Positions 16,955 through 24,933 of a DNA stretch of 32,464 nt are shown here, piece after piece (positions within the stretch are counted from its first letter, which is position 1; each line of letters starts with the position of its first letter). The stretch comes from Ruminococcus flavefaciens. Its GTDB lineage: Bacteria; Bacillota; Clostridia; Oscillospirales; Ruminococcaceae. The notes under the pieces were generated by a model, which worked only from the letters and a program-made list of their open reading frames with translations, was not told the DNA's origin and did no database searches. Made by a program: the position numbers and the translations under genes. The stretch covers positions 1 through 32,464 of the forward strand of contig NZ_FPIP01000013.1 in assembly GCF_900119075.1 (NCBI RefSeq), read 5' to 3'.

Positions 16955-18481
16955 TTATTCAGTTACAGCGTTCTTTTCTCTCTGCATTCTGTTGAACTCC
17001 TCGGGAGTTATGAATGTAGGAACCATTTCATGGAGAGCTGTTATAGCGACCTCTTCGTCATTGAGCTGTGCGGCGTCGCGGAGCTTCTTAAGACGTGAAG
17101 CGAAGTGATCCTCATCGATATCTATCTGCTTGCCGATGAAAATGAGCTTGTTGGAAGTCTTTTGCAGTCCTTCCTCGTCCATAAGGAGCTCTTCCTTTAT
17201 CTTCTCACCCGGACGAAGTCCTGTGAATACGATAGGAACATCTTTATAAGGCACCTTGCCGTACATTCTGATAAGGTTCTCGGCAAGAGTAACTATCTTT
17301 ACAGGCTGTCCCATATCAAGAACGAATATCTCGCCGCCGTGAGCAATGGCAGCCGCCTCCATAACAAGGCTTACAGCCTCGGGGATTGTCATAAAGTAGC
17401 GGATAATATCCTCATGGGTAACAGTAACAGGCTTGCCCTGCTCTATCTGCTTCTTGAAAAGCGGTATAACCGAGCCGTTTGAGCCGAGAACGTTTCCGAA
17501 ACGTGTGGTAACGAACTCGGTCCTTCCCTCATGCTGCTGAGAAAGATACTGAACTATCATCTCGCAGCAGCGCTTTGAAGCGCCCATTGCATTTGTTGGG
17601 TTTACAGCCTTATCGGTGGAAATCATAACGAACTTCTTTACATCGTGGAACTGTGCAAGTGTAGCTACATTGAATGTACCGATAACGTTGTTCTTGATAG
17701 CCTCCATAGGTGAAGCCTCCATAAGCGGTACGTGCTTGTGTGCGGCTGCATGGAATACTATCTCAGGCTTGTACTTCTCAAATATCTGATTCATGCGGTA
17801 ATAGTCACGAACAGAAGCGATAAGGGTTACAAGGTGAAGATTCTCACCGTATTCCATGACAAGCTCCTGCTGTATCTCATAAGCGTTGTTCTCGTAGATA
17901 TCAACGATTATTACCTGCTTAGGGTTATATTTGCAGATCTGGCGAACAAGCTCCGAACCGATGCTTCCGCCGCCGCCTGTTACCATACATCTCTTGCCGC
18001 TGATGAAGTTTCTGATGTCCTTGTTGTCAAACTTTATAGGATCGCGTCCGAGAAGCTCCTCGACCTTGATATCATGTACCTGACCGAGCAGAGTTGCCGA
18101 ATCATCAAGGATAAGAGTACCGATAAACGGAACTATCTTAAGGGGCAGCTTTGTCTCGTTGCATATATCTATAACAGCCTTGCGCTCGTCTGATGTAAGT
18201 GACGGTATAGCAAGAATGAGTTGTTCTATCTCAAACTCCTTAGCGTACTTAACTATCTCGTCCTCTCTGCCTACTACCTTTACTCCCTGTATCTCCTTGC
18301 CCAGCTTCTTCGGATCGTTGTCGATAATGCACACAGGGTTGAACTGCGCCGAATATTTGTCATCGGTATAAGGTGACTTCTGAGCGTTGAATATCTCCTT
18401 GAGAAGCATCTCGCAGGCTACGCCGCCGCCTATTATCATAGTCCTCTTTGCACATTCGCAGTAATTAATTTCCGAACTCAC
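16955..18481 (-). CDS. Soluble CapD-type nucleotide-sugar 4,6-dehydratase/epimerase
   Basis: A 508-residue short-chain dehydrogenase of the CapD/FlaA1 polysaccharide-biosynthesis group, expected to act on UDP-GlcNAc-type sugars for cell-surface glycans. An N-terminal CoA-binding-like Rossmann region (about 12-145, with IIGGG and CIIDNDPKKLG) is followed by the NAD(P) loop TGGGGSIGSE (168-177), AAAHKHVP, STDKAVNPTNAMGASKR and GLRPGEK. Classic members carry four membrane helices in front; these are absent here, so the protein is probably cytoplasmic or associates through partners. The start is GTG with GGAGG 6 bases upstream. It follows the guanylate-kinase-like gene by 43 bases. The precise sugar is unknown. 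Confidence 0.88.
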   Translation of the reverse strand: MSSEINYCECAKRTMIIGGGVACEMLLKEIFNAQKSPYTDDKYSAQFNPVCIIDNDPKKLGKEIQGVKVVGREDEIVKYAKEFEIEQLILAIPSLTSDERKAVIDICNETKLPLKIVPFIGTLILDDSATLLGQVHDIKVEELLGRDPIKFDNKDIRNFISGKRCMVTGGGGSIGSELVRQICKYNPKQVIIVDIYENNAYEIQQELVMEYGENLHLVTLIASVRDYYRMNQIFEKYKPEIVFHAAAHKHVPLMEASPMEAIKNNVIGTFNVATLAQFHDVKKFVMISTDKAVNPTNAMGASKRCCEMIVQYLSQQHEGRTEFVTTRFGNVLGSNGSVIPLFKKQIEQGKPVTVTHEDIIRYFMTIPEAVSLVMEAAAIAHGGEIFVLDMGQPVKIVTLAENLIRMYGKVPYKDVPIVFTGLRPGEKIKEELLMDEEGLQKTSNKLIFIGKQIDIDEDHFASRLKKLRDAAQLNDEEVAITALHEMVPTFITPEEFNRMQREKNAVTE

Positions 18482-18524
18482 AATAAACCTCCCTAATTCC
18501 GCATTTCAACGGATACCACAAAAA

Positions 18525-19109
18525 TCATTCCTGAAAATCAGACATATATTTTTTTACAGCCGACAGACATTCCTCAAGACTGCCGTTGTTTGAAAAACGA
18601 TGTGTAACTCCTGCCTCACTGAGCTTTTCGTCGGAAAAGTCCTCATTGTCAGCAAGAAAACGCCTGCAGAGCTCCGCATATTTTGGAGCCGACTGTCTTT
18701 TTTCTCTTTCCACTGCCCTGAGAAATCTGATATCGTCGTCTACTTCTATATAGACAGGCACCAGAATCTCATCACCGAGATATTCCTTTATTTTCAGATA
18801 AGACTCAAGCGTACCGATACCGATCCGGTCCCCCCTGTCGGTGCTGATACTGTCCTTTGCGGTGTAATAAGTCCATTTGCCGCATTTTGTATCATATGTA
18901 CGCCATTCTATTACCTCGCCGCTGTCCCTCATGGCATTGAAACGCTCATCGTCAACGAAATGATACTCAACGCCCTCGCGCTCGCCTGCACGTATGGGAC
19001 GGGTAGTGTAGAGAACAATGGGGATAAGCTCTGAATCTTCGAGGATACGGCTATATACTGTATCCTTTCCCGATGAGCTCTTGCCCATTAGATAAAAAAT
19101 ATGGTTCAT
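18525..19109 (-). CDS. Guanylate-kinase-like protein
   Basis: A 194-residue P-loop kinase of the guanylate-kinase family. It has a GKSSSGKDT loop (9-17), TTRPIRAGEREGVEYHFV (the GMP-binding segment of true Gmk) and a GEVIEW stretch. After residue 75 it departs from housekeeping Gmk, with no DIDWQGA-like strand, so it may have a different role and the chromosome may encode a regular gmk elsewhere. The start at 19109 is chosen over 19211 because an AGGAG site stands 7 bases before it and the P-loop then lies close to the N-terminus. It leads the transcript that includes the CapD-type gene. Confidence 0.8.
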   Translation of the reverse strand: MNHIFYLMGKSSSGKDTVYSRILEDSELIPIVLYTTRPIRAGEREGVEYHFVDDERFNAMRDSGEVIEWRTYDTKCGKWTYYTAKDSISTDRGDRIGIGTLESYLKIKEYLGDEILVPVYIEVDDDIRFLRAVEREKRQSAPKYAELCRRFLADNEDFSDEKLSEAGVTHRFSNNGSLEECLSAVKKYMSDFQE

Positions 19110-19158
19110 ACCATAACTCCTATTTACAAAGTAAGCACAGATAATCCATACGAATTTA

Positions 19159-19187
19159 ATTATATCACAACAAAACCAATAAATCAA
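19159..19187 (-). promoter_or_regulatory. Promoter of the guanylate-kinase-like gene
   Basis: On the minus strand, TTGATT (19182-19187) and TATAAT (19159-19164) are separated by 17 bases, 50 bases before the start codon. This supports the start at 19109, because the longer reading would begin upstream of the promoter. Confidence 0.7.
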
Positions 19188-19328
19188 GTACACAAATTGC
19201 GGAAAAGTCACATTTCGTGCATATTTTGCGGAAATAGTCTAAATAGCCGAAATATTTTGAGTATAGACTATGAATATGAGCAAAATGCCGTTTTATAGCG
19301 ACAAATTGTAAATTTTCTTTGGCGTTGC

Positions 19329-19357
19329 TTTACAACACAAATAAAAAGTATTAAAGT
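19329..19357 (+). promoter_or_regulatory. Candidate promoter of the GH9 gene
   Basis: TTTACA (19329-19334) and TAAAGT (19352-19357) have a 17-base spacer, about 38 bases before the ATG. A TATAGT at 19358-19363 is an alternative -10 without a good -35. The 286-base divergent gap holds nothing else beyond this and the opposite promoter. Confidence 0.4.
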
Positions 19358-19395
19358 ATATAGTGGAAAAATTGCAGAAACCGGAGGTTTAAGGC

Positions 19396-22104
19396 ATGAA
19401 AAAGAAAAAAATAACTGCTTGCAGAGCTGTTTCGGCTCTTGCTGCTGTCGTTGTTGCGTCAGGCGCTGTATGCCCTGCAGGAACGCAGTTCGCTCCCCTC
19501 AATGCGAACGCAGGTCAGCAGCTCGGTCAGACAGACTTTGAAAACGGAGTAGGACTCCCGTGGCACATTGTAGAGTCCGCACCGGGTGAAATGGACTTCA
19601 AGATCGAAAAGGGCGCTTACACCGTGACTATCGTAAATCCGGGCGGAGCTTCGCGAGGCGGAGAGGACCGCTGGGACTGTCAGTTCAGACACAGAGGTCT
19701 GAAGATAGTTTCGGGACACAAGTACAAGGTATCCTATGAGATAACCCCCTCGGAGAGCGGAAAGTACTACACCAAGATAGGCAACTTAGACGGCGACGTA
19801 GAGATATGGCACAACATGATGGCTGACGGCGGTCCCGATTTCAACAGCACATGGGACTGCATTCAGATAGGCAAAAACGAAACAAAAAAAGTTGATGTTA
19901 CTTTTACAGCAGACAAGTCTCTTGATGTTGCAGAGTGGGCATTCCACCTCGGCGGCGACGGTCAGTACACCAACGGCGACTGCTTCCCTGTCGGCACTGA
20001 GATAAAATTTGACAATATGTCCCTCATTGACCTCACGGGCGACGAAAACGACTATCCAACACCCGAGGTCTGGGAGCGTGCGGACATACTCACCAATCAG
20101 GTCTGCTATTTCCCCAAAAGAGCAAAAAAAGCTACTCTCCTAAGCGACTCCTCAAAGCCTGTTGACTTCGAGGTAATAGACGAGTCGGGCAAGACTGTAT
20201 ACGAAGGCAAGAGCACTCCCTTCGGTCACGACAAGGACTCAGACGACGAAGTACATATCATCGACTTCACCGACCTTGACAAGGAGGGCACATACCATAT
20301 CGAAACAAAAGACGGCTCCGAGAGCCGCGATTTCGAGATATGCGGCTCGGAGACTTATTCCAGCCTGCTTTATGATTCACTCAACTACTTCTACCAGAAC
20401 AGAAGCGGTATCGAGATAGAGAGCGATTTTATCTCCTCAGGCGAGACTTCCGAGCTTGCCCGTGCAGCAGGTCACCCCAAGGACATGGCTGAGATAGAGC
20501 AGACATGGGGCTACAGCGGCAGCAGCGGCTCTATAGACGTTACAGGGGGCTGGTATGACGCAGGCGACCACGGCAAGTACGTTGTAAACGGCGGCTTCTC
20601 CCTCTGGCTCATGCAGAACCAGTACGAAACAGCGCTCAAATACGGCTTTGAGGACGCTTACGGCGACGGAACAATGCTTCTTCCCGAAAACACAAACGGC
20701 ACTCCCGACCTTCTCGACGAAGCCCGCTGGGAAATGGAATGGATGCTGAAAATGATTGTTGAAAGCGGCGAATACAAGGGCATGGCTTACCACAAGGCTC
20801 ACGACGAGAAGTGGACTGCCCTCGGTATCGCACCTGCCGACGACGATATGAAGCGTATCGTCAAGCCTCCGACGACTGCGGCAACTCTCAATCTGGCAGC
20901 CTGCGGCGCTCAGGCGGCAAGACTGTGGAAGGACTACGACAGCGATTTCGCTGAGCAGTGTCTCACAGCTGCAAAGAATGCATTCGAAGCTGCAAAGAAG
21001 CACCCCGATATGTATGCTCCGCTTGATGAATCCATAGGCGGCGGTGCCTACGGTGACACAGACGTTGAGGACGAATTCTGCTGGGCTGCTCTGGAACTCT
21101 TCATCACCACAGGCGATGAGGACTACTACGACGAGGCTACAGAGAACAAGTTCTTCCTCGATGTACCGCAGACTTTAGGCGGCGGCGAAAGCGTTGATAC
21201 CGTCGGCAGCTTCGACTGGGGCAACACAGGCGGTCTTGCTACTCTCAGCGCAGCTCTCAACACCGATAAATTCGACAAGGGCGACGCTGAGATAATTCAG
21301 GAGGCTATAGTTTCCGCAGCTGATAACTTCATTTCACTTGAAGAGAATCAGGGCTACGGCGTTCCTTACGGTCAGAGCAAGCTCAGCTACAACGACAGCG
21401 ATGAAGGCTATATCTGGGGCTCTAACTCATTCGTGACTGATAATGCTATCGTTATGGCTTACGCTTATCTTCTCACAAATGACGAGAGCTACCTCGACGG
21501 AGCTATCGGCGGTATGGATTATATCCTCGGCAGAAACGCCATGGACTACTCATACGTTACAGGCTACGGTACTCACGCTATTGAATATCCTCACCACCGC
21601 TACTGGGCAAGACAGATAGACGAGTCCTTCCCTAAGGCTCCGAATGGCGTAATGTGCGGCGGTCCGAACTCGGGTATGCAGGATCCATGGGTGCAGGGTT
21701 CAGGCTGGAAGAAGGGCGAGATACCACCTCAGAAGTGCTATCTTGACAACATCGAGGCATGGTCTGTAAACGAGTGTACTATCAACTGGAACGCTTCACT
21801 TGCATGGCTGGCAGGCTTTACAGCTCAGGAGGCTACGGACGAGGGAATCGTTGTAACTCCGCACACAAACGGCAAAAAGTCCGACAAGGAAGAAGCAACA
21901 ACTACAAAATCCAAGAAAACCAAGACCGAGAAAACGACTGCCAAGACTACAAAGGCAAAAAAGACCGATGATGACAAGGACGACGACAAGAACAGCGGCG
22001 GACTCCTCAAGGTAGGTCTTATCGCAGGTGCGGCTGTTATAGCGCTTATCTCACTGGAGCTTTTCATCTATAAAATGGCTAAACTCAAGAAAAACGATAA
22101 ATAA
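19396..22104 (+). CDS. GH9 cellulase with CBM4/9-like and Ig-like domains and C-terminal membrane anchor
   Basis: A 902-residue secreted endoglucanase or cellobiohydrolase acting on beta-1,4-glucan at the cell surface. Layout is a signal peptide (about 1-39), a CBM4/9-like jelly roll (about 45-215), the Ig-like N-domain of GH9 enzymes (about 228-315) and the GH9 catalytic barrel (about 320-812). Catalytic residues are visible: Asp388 and Asp391 in YDAGDHGKY, the YPHHRYWARQ substrate-binding segment, and the acid Glu793 in VNECTINWNASLAW. A Lys/Thr/Asp-rich spacer (826-868) then leads to one membrane helix (about 870-893) and a short basic end. There is no dockerin, CBM37 or LPXTG. GGAGG lies 8 bases before the ATG; a strong terminator follows. 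Confidence 0.95.
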   Translation: MKKKKITACRAVSALAAVVVASGAVCPAGTQFAPLNANAGQQLGQTDFENGVGLPWHIVESAPGEMDFKIEKGAYTVTIVNPGGASRGGEDRWDCQFRHRGLKIVSGHKYKVSYEITPSESGKYYTKIGNLDGDVEIWHNMMADGGPDFNSTWDCIQIGKNETKKVDVTFTADKSLDVAEWAFHLGGDGQYTNGDCFPVGTEIKFDNMSLIDLTGDENDYPTPEVWERADILTNQVCYFPKRAKKATLLSDSSKPVDFEVIDESGKTVYEGKSTPFGHDKDSDDEVHIIDFTDLDKEGTYHIETKDGSESRDFEICGSETYSSLLYDSLNYFYQNRSGIEIESDFISSGETSELARAAGHPKDMAEIEQTWGYSGSSGSIDVTGGWYDAGDHGKYVVNGGFSLWLMQNQYETALKYGFEDAYGDGTMLLPENTNGTPDLLDEARWEMEWMLKMIVESGEYKGMAYHKAHDEKWTALGIAPADDDMKRIVKPPTTAATLNLAACGAQAARLWKDYDSDFAEQCLTAAKNAFEAAKKHPDMYAPLDESIGGGAYGDTDVEDEFCWAALELFITTGDEDYYDEATENKFFLDVPQTLGGGESVDTVGSFDWGNTGGLATLSAALNTDKFDKGDAEIIQEAIVSAADNFISLEENQGYGVPYGQSKLSYNDSDEGYIWGSNSFVTDNAIVMAYAYLLTNDESYLDGAIGGMDYILGRNAMDYSYVTGYGTHAIEYPHHRYWARQIDESFPKAPNGVMCGGPNSGMQDPWVQGSGWKKGEIPPQKCYLDNIEAWSVNECTINWNASLAWLAGFTAQEATDEGIVVTPHTNGKKSDKEEATTTKSKKTKTEKTTAKTTKAKKTDDDKDDDKNSGGLLKVGLIAGAAVIALISLELFIYKMAKLKKNDK

Positions 22105-22107
22105 ATG

Positions 22108-22135
22108 AAAAAAGGACGCATTCGCGTCCTTTTTT
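22108..22135. terminator. Bidirectional terminator between GH9 and GNAT genes
   Basis: GGACGC (22114-22119), loop ATTC and GCGTCC (22124-22129) are flanked by six A on the left and six T on the right. It can stop transcription from both sides and lies between converging genes. Confidence 0.9.
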
Positions 22136-22166
22136 ATTATTTTCATTGGGCAACGTCCCCTACAGT

Positions 22167-22622
22167 TTACAGTGCCATTACATATATCTGGCAGGGATTA
22201 GCTTCGTCCCACAAATCGGGAAACACCTCGAATTCCTTGAATCCGCAGCCTATATAGAACATATTTGTCCTGTCATAATCCTCATATACTCCCATTTTTA
22301 CAGTTTTTACCTGCATAAATGAATACCCTAAGAATTTAGCGGCTTCTTTTGCTTTTTCAACAAGCTCCCTGCCGATACCTCCGCGGTGATAGGGCTTCAA
22401 TACTCCCATAACAGCAAGCTCTACTGTAGCGTTGCCAGTTTCCTTAAGGCAAAGGAAACCTACATATTCGCCATTTTCTTCAGCCGCAAAGAATATCCTG
22501 TCAGCGCTTTCGGCGATATACTGCTCTCTTGACTCGTCTACCTCGAACCATTCTTTCAGGGATTCAAGAATTTTGCGTGATATAGCTCTTTTCTCGTCTT
22601 TATCGTGTATCTGTACTATCAT
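22167..22622 (-). CDS. GNAT family N-acetyltransferase
   Basis: A 151-residue acetyl-CoA-dependent transferase; the substrate is unknown. The fold markers are a central VELAVMGVLKPYHRGGIGRELVE segment holding the acetyl-CoA pyrophosphate loop (RGGIGR), followed by a helix and a C-terminal NMFYIGCGFKEFE strand-helix typical of the family. The start at 22622 is chosen because AAGGAA lies just before it and a perfect promoter sits upstream at 22662-22690; the longer open frame to 22745 would run through that promoter. It is transcribed alone and converges on the GH9 terminator. Confidence 0.9.
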   Translation of the reverse strand: MIVQIHDKDEKRAISRKILESLKEWFEVDESREQYIAESADRIFFAAEENGEYVGFLCLKETGNATVELAVMGVLKPYHRGGIGRELVEKAKEAAKFLGYSFMQVKTVKMGVYEDYDRTNMFYIGCGFKEFEVFPDLWDEANPCQIYVMAL

Positions 22623-22661
22623 GATTGTTCCTTTCACATGAAGATTTATTTGTAATTCTGT

Positions 22662-22690
22662 ATTATAGCACTTAAACAGCAGAATGTCAA
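22662..22690 (-). promoter_or_regulatory. Promoter of the GNAT gene
   Basis: A perfect TTGACA (22685-22690) and a perfect TATAAT (22662-22667) are 17 bases apart on the minus strand, 40 bases before the start. Confidence 0.85.
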
Positions 22691-22761
22691 TCCAAATCGA
22701 CGAAAACAAAGTGCAGCATACACTTTTCATCATAATTTCACACAAACAGGCATACTATAGC

Positions 22762-22790
22762 TTGACTTTTTCCGACATCAGTAGTATAAT
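22762..22790 (+). promoter_or_regulatory. Promoter of the Thr/Gly-rich membrane protein gene
   Basis: TTGACT (22762-22767) and TATAAT (22785-22790) are 17 bases apart, 35 bases before the ATG. It is divergent from the GNAT promoter. Confidence 0.8.
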
Positions 22791-22825
22791 AGATACATAA
22801 TTATGTACAGGAGAGTGTTTTTTAC

Positions 22826-23461
22826 ATGAGCAGAGGAAACGGCTTTTTCAGCAATCTGAAAAAATCCACCAAGATCACCCTCGTTTCGTGCGGCTGTTTT
22901 ATAGCACTTACAGCTGTTATTCTTACATTTTTTGTTATGTTTCCAATAACTCCGTCCGAGAAGATGATATCAAGCTTCGGACGTGAGAGCATATACAAGC
23001 AGGATCCGCAGAGCACAAGCCCTACTACTGCTGTTACCACTACAGCTACAAGCGCTGTATCCAAGACAAAGCGTACAACTACCGTTACAAAAGTAAAGAA
23101 ATCTGATTATACAATAACCTTTACATCGGGCAACGGCTTCTTCAAGGGACAGAAGATACCGTCAGGCGATTTCTCCGGACAGCTCAACACCTATACCCCC
23201 ACTACCACAACTTCCGTTGTAAGCGGCTATGAAGGCGGTACAGGCGAACTCACCACATATCCGAACGGCGAGGGCACGACGCTTGATCCAAACGGCGGAA
23301 CAGGTACAGGAACCGAGACTCCAGTAACTCCTCCAGAGGGCGGTGCAGGCACAGGTACTGAAACACCTGTAACTCCACCCGATAACGGCGGCGCAGGCAC
23401 AGGCGGCGAGACCGCAGCTCCTGCACCTGCAGACGGCGGAGCTGCTGCGGCAGCTGAATAA
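22826..23461 (+). CDS. Membrane-tethered Thr/Gly/Pro-rich surface protein, unknown function
   Basis: A 211-residue protein that I do not recognise. A short basic cytoplasmic head is followed by one membrane helix (about 16-40) and a long low-complexity exterior part: Thr/Ser/Val-rich at 62-95, a small Lys/Gly segment with SGNGFFKGQK, Thr-rich again at 121-131, then Gly/Thr/Pro repeats. The unit GTGTETPVTPP occurs twice (160-170, 175-185), and the protein ends in a run of Ala. The overall design is a wall-spanning stalk. It has its own promoter and terminator, so it is a single-gene transcript. Confidence 0.8.
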   Translation: MSRGNGFFSNLKKSTKITLVSCGCFIALTAVILTFFVMFPITPSEKMISSFGRESIYKQDPQSTSPTTAVTTTATSAVSKTKRTTTVTKVKKSDYTITFTSGNGFFKGQKIPSGDFSGQLNTYTPTTTTSVVSGYEGGTGELTTYPNGEGTTLDPNGGTGTGTETPVTPPEGGAGTGTETPVTPPDNGGAGTGGETAAPAPADGGAAAAAE

Positions 23462-23465
23462 ACAT

Positions 23466-23494
23466 AAAAGGCGTGATTAATTCACGCCTTTTTT
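23466..23494 (+). terminator. Terminator after the Thr/Gly-rich gene
   Basis: A GGCGTGA / TCACGCC stem (23470-23476 with 23482-23488) with a 5-base loop is followed by six T. It begins 5 bases after the stop codon. Confidence 0.88.
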
Positions 23495-23511
23495 AATACT
23501 GAATTACGCAT

Positions 23512-23540
23512 AAAAAAGCAGGCTTACGCCTGCTTTTTTT
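23512..23540 (-). terminator. Terminator of the Nudix gene
   Basis: A GCAGGC / GCCTGC stem (23518-23523 with 23528-23533) is flanked by A and T runs, so it works in both directions. On the minus strand the T tract of the opposite strand overlaps the Nudix stop codon region. Confidence 0.85.
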
Positions 23541-24331
23541 CAAAATACTGCTTTTTTTATCATGTCAAGCTCTTCAAGCGAGATACAGTTCGGGATATCC
23601 TCATATTTCATTATGGAGAGAAGCTCGTCTATCTCCGCCCAGCATACCTCAGAGACCTCTGATGACTGGAGCACAAGGTCTTCGATGTTGATATTCTCAC
23701 GGCAGATGTAAACTGCTACGAGCTCGTTATCATGTATGCCGTCCTTGTTGAACTCAGCCTTTTTGAGTCCGATAAACTCAAGCTTGCTTCTGTCAATATC
23801 AAGTCCCAGCTCCTCATGCACCTCTTTAAGGGCTGTATAACGGAACTCGTCGCCCTGAGATACGTGCCCTGCCGCAGATACATCGTAACAGTCGGGATTT
23901 ATATCCTTTTCGTGAGCACGTTTCTGCAAAAGAACAAAAACTCCCATATCACGTCGCTTTATCATCCAAATATGCACTGTAGGGTGAAGTTCGCCGTCCC
24001 TGTGTACAAGGCTTCTGGGTTTGCTGTCAGCAGTTATCCTTGCCTTATCATCAATAAGATTAAGAAACTCATCGGAAATAAACTCAACGCTGATCTCAGG
24101 ATTTTCTTCGGCAGCTTCAGAAAATACCGACTTTATATCTTCGATAGTGCTGTTTTCTATATCCTCGTCGGAAATATACACCTTGTAGGATGCAGGAGCG
24201 CCCTTTTCCGCAATAGCTCCCGAAAGTGTGAATCTGTCTGTTATATCAGCCGAGCCAAGCTTTTTGGCAGCCTCGTCATATAGCTTTTCCTCAGATGCAA
24301 GTCTGCTCAGAAAAATTTCAACATCTTCCAT
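23540..24331 (-). CDS. Nudix hydrolase
   Basis: A 263-residue protein with a C-terminal Nudix domain (about 105-245) resembling the isopentenyl-diphosphate-isomerase/YfcD-like subgroup; the substrate is unknown. The Nudix box reads GX5D-X7-KEVHEELGL at about 155-177, so it deviates at two places (Glu to Asp161, Arg to Lys169) while the metal-binding EE pair is kept. An extra N-terminal half of about 100 residues has no recognisable domain. The ATG at 24331 is chosen because GGAG stands 6 bases before it; the ATG at 24343 overlaps that same ribosome site. Confidence 0.88.
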   Translation of the reverse strand: MEDVEIFLSRLASEEKLYDEAAKKLGSADITDRFTLSGAIAEKGAPASYKVYISDEDIENSTIEDIKSVFSEAAEENPEISVEFISDEFLNLIDDKARITADSKPRSLVHRDGELHPTVHIWMIKRRDMGVFVLLQKRAHEKDINPDCYDVSAAGHVSQGDEFRYTALKEVHEELGLDIDRSKLEFIGLKKAEFNKDGIHDNELVAVYICRENINIEDLVLQSSEVSEVCWAEIDELLSIMKYEDIPNCISLEELDMIKKAVF

Positions 24332-24447
24332 AATCTTCTCCATTTTATCTCAATTTCTCCCATAAAACGCCATTATTCAGCGCTATACATTATATACCTA
24401 AGCAGTGAAAAAGTCAAGACCTTTTGAAAAATTTAAATATTTCGGGT

Positions 24448-24481
24448 AAAAAAACAGCTCCCCGACAAATATCGGGGAGCT
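24448..24481 (-). terminator. Terminator of the tRNA-Arg gene
   Basis: A perfect 10-bp stem (24456-24465 with 24472-24481) with a 6-base loop is followed on the minus strand by G and seven T. It starts 6 bases past the tRNA 3' end. Confidence 0.9.
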
Positions 24482-24486
24482 TACAG

Positions 24487-24560
24487 CGTCCCAAAGAGGA
24501 GTCGAACCTCCGGCCTACTGCTTAGGAGGCAGTCGCTCTATCCTACTGAGCTATTGGGAC
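24487..24560 (-). tRNA. tRNA-Arg(CCT)
   Basis: On the minus strand the acceptor arm GTCCCAA pairs with TTGGGAC. The D arm carries AGCTCAGTAGGATAGAGC, the anticodon stem is ACTGC/GCAGT with loop CTCCTAA, giving anticodon CCT for AGG codons. The T arm contains GGTTCGACTCC. The length is 73 bases plus discriminator G. The 3' CCA is not encoded. Confidence 0.95.
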
Positions 24561-24574
24561 ACATCACGTATAAT

Positions 24575-24603
24575 ATTTTACCACATTTAACTGCTCATTG
24601 CAA
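24575..24603 (-). promoter_or_regulatory. Promoter of the tRNA-Arg gene
   Basis: TTGCAA (24598-24603) and TAAAAT (24575-24580) are 17 bases apart on the minus strand, 15 bases before the tRNA. Confidence 0.6.
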
Positions 24604-24682
24604 GTCTTATGATATAATTTTATATTTTTACTAACTATTAAGCTTCAATATTTAATAATACGTGAATTTTTCTTACCGAATG

Positions 24683-24711
24683 TTGCATTTCAACAAACTA
24701 TATGCTATAAT
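24683..24711 (+). promoter_or_regulatory. Promoter of the corrinoid uptake operon
   Basis: TTGCAT (24683-24688) and TATAAT (24706-24711) are 17 bases apart. The expected transcript start is only a few bases before the riboswitch aptamer, as expected for a riboswitch-controlled operon. Confidence 0.8.
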
Positions 24712-24718
24712 ACTTTTG

Positions 24719-24899
24719 TCTGAAACTGAGGGAAGTACGGTGAAAATCCGTCGCAGCAGTCACTGCCGTATAGTCGGATCGCTCGTCAGACAATGGGTAA
24801 TTACACGTTTTTGGACAGTGAAAAACGTTGCCAGAGAACTCCGCAGTATCGCTGTGGAGCTGTTTGCTGCGCTTTTTCGCAATGCGGAAAGGCTTTTTT
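24719..24899 (+). ncRNA. Cobalamin riboswitch with terminator expression platform
   Basis: The leader contains the conserved cobalamin-riboswitch core: GAGGGAA, then GGTGAAAATCCG, CGCAG and CACTG, then a GTCAGACAATGGG stretch in the B12-box position. A stable helix (CTCCGCAG with CTGTGGAG, 24839-24859) follows. An intrinsic terminator (stem 24871-24879 with 24885-24893, then six T) ends 20 bases before the AAGGAG of the first gene. The expected logic is that bound cobalamin favours the terminator, so the operon is expressed when B12 is scarce. The exact aptamer edges and subclass are approximate. Confidence 0.85.
24871..24899 (+). terminator. Regulatory intrinsic terminator of the cobalamin riboswitch
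   Basis: A 9-bp stem containing two G-T pairs (24871-24879 with 24885-24893), a 5-base loop and six T (24894-24899) precede the ribosome site AAGGAG at 24919-24924. Confidence 0.8.
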
Positions 24900-24933
24900 A
24901 TTGTCCCCGACATTTTTTAAGGAGTAGGTTTTT

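Noticed and set aside
19110..19211. The longer N-terminus of the guanylate-kinase-like protein with a hydrophobic stretch.
   Set aside because: It lies over the promoter at 19159-19187, and the P-loop start at 19109 has its own AGGAG site.
22623..22745. The longer N-terminus of the GNAT protein (41 extra residues).
   Set aside because: It crosses a perfect promoter for this gene, so those codons would not be on the transcript.
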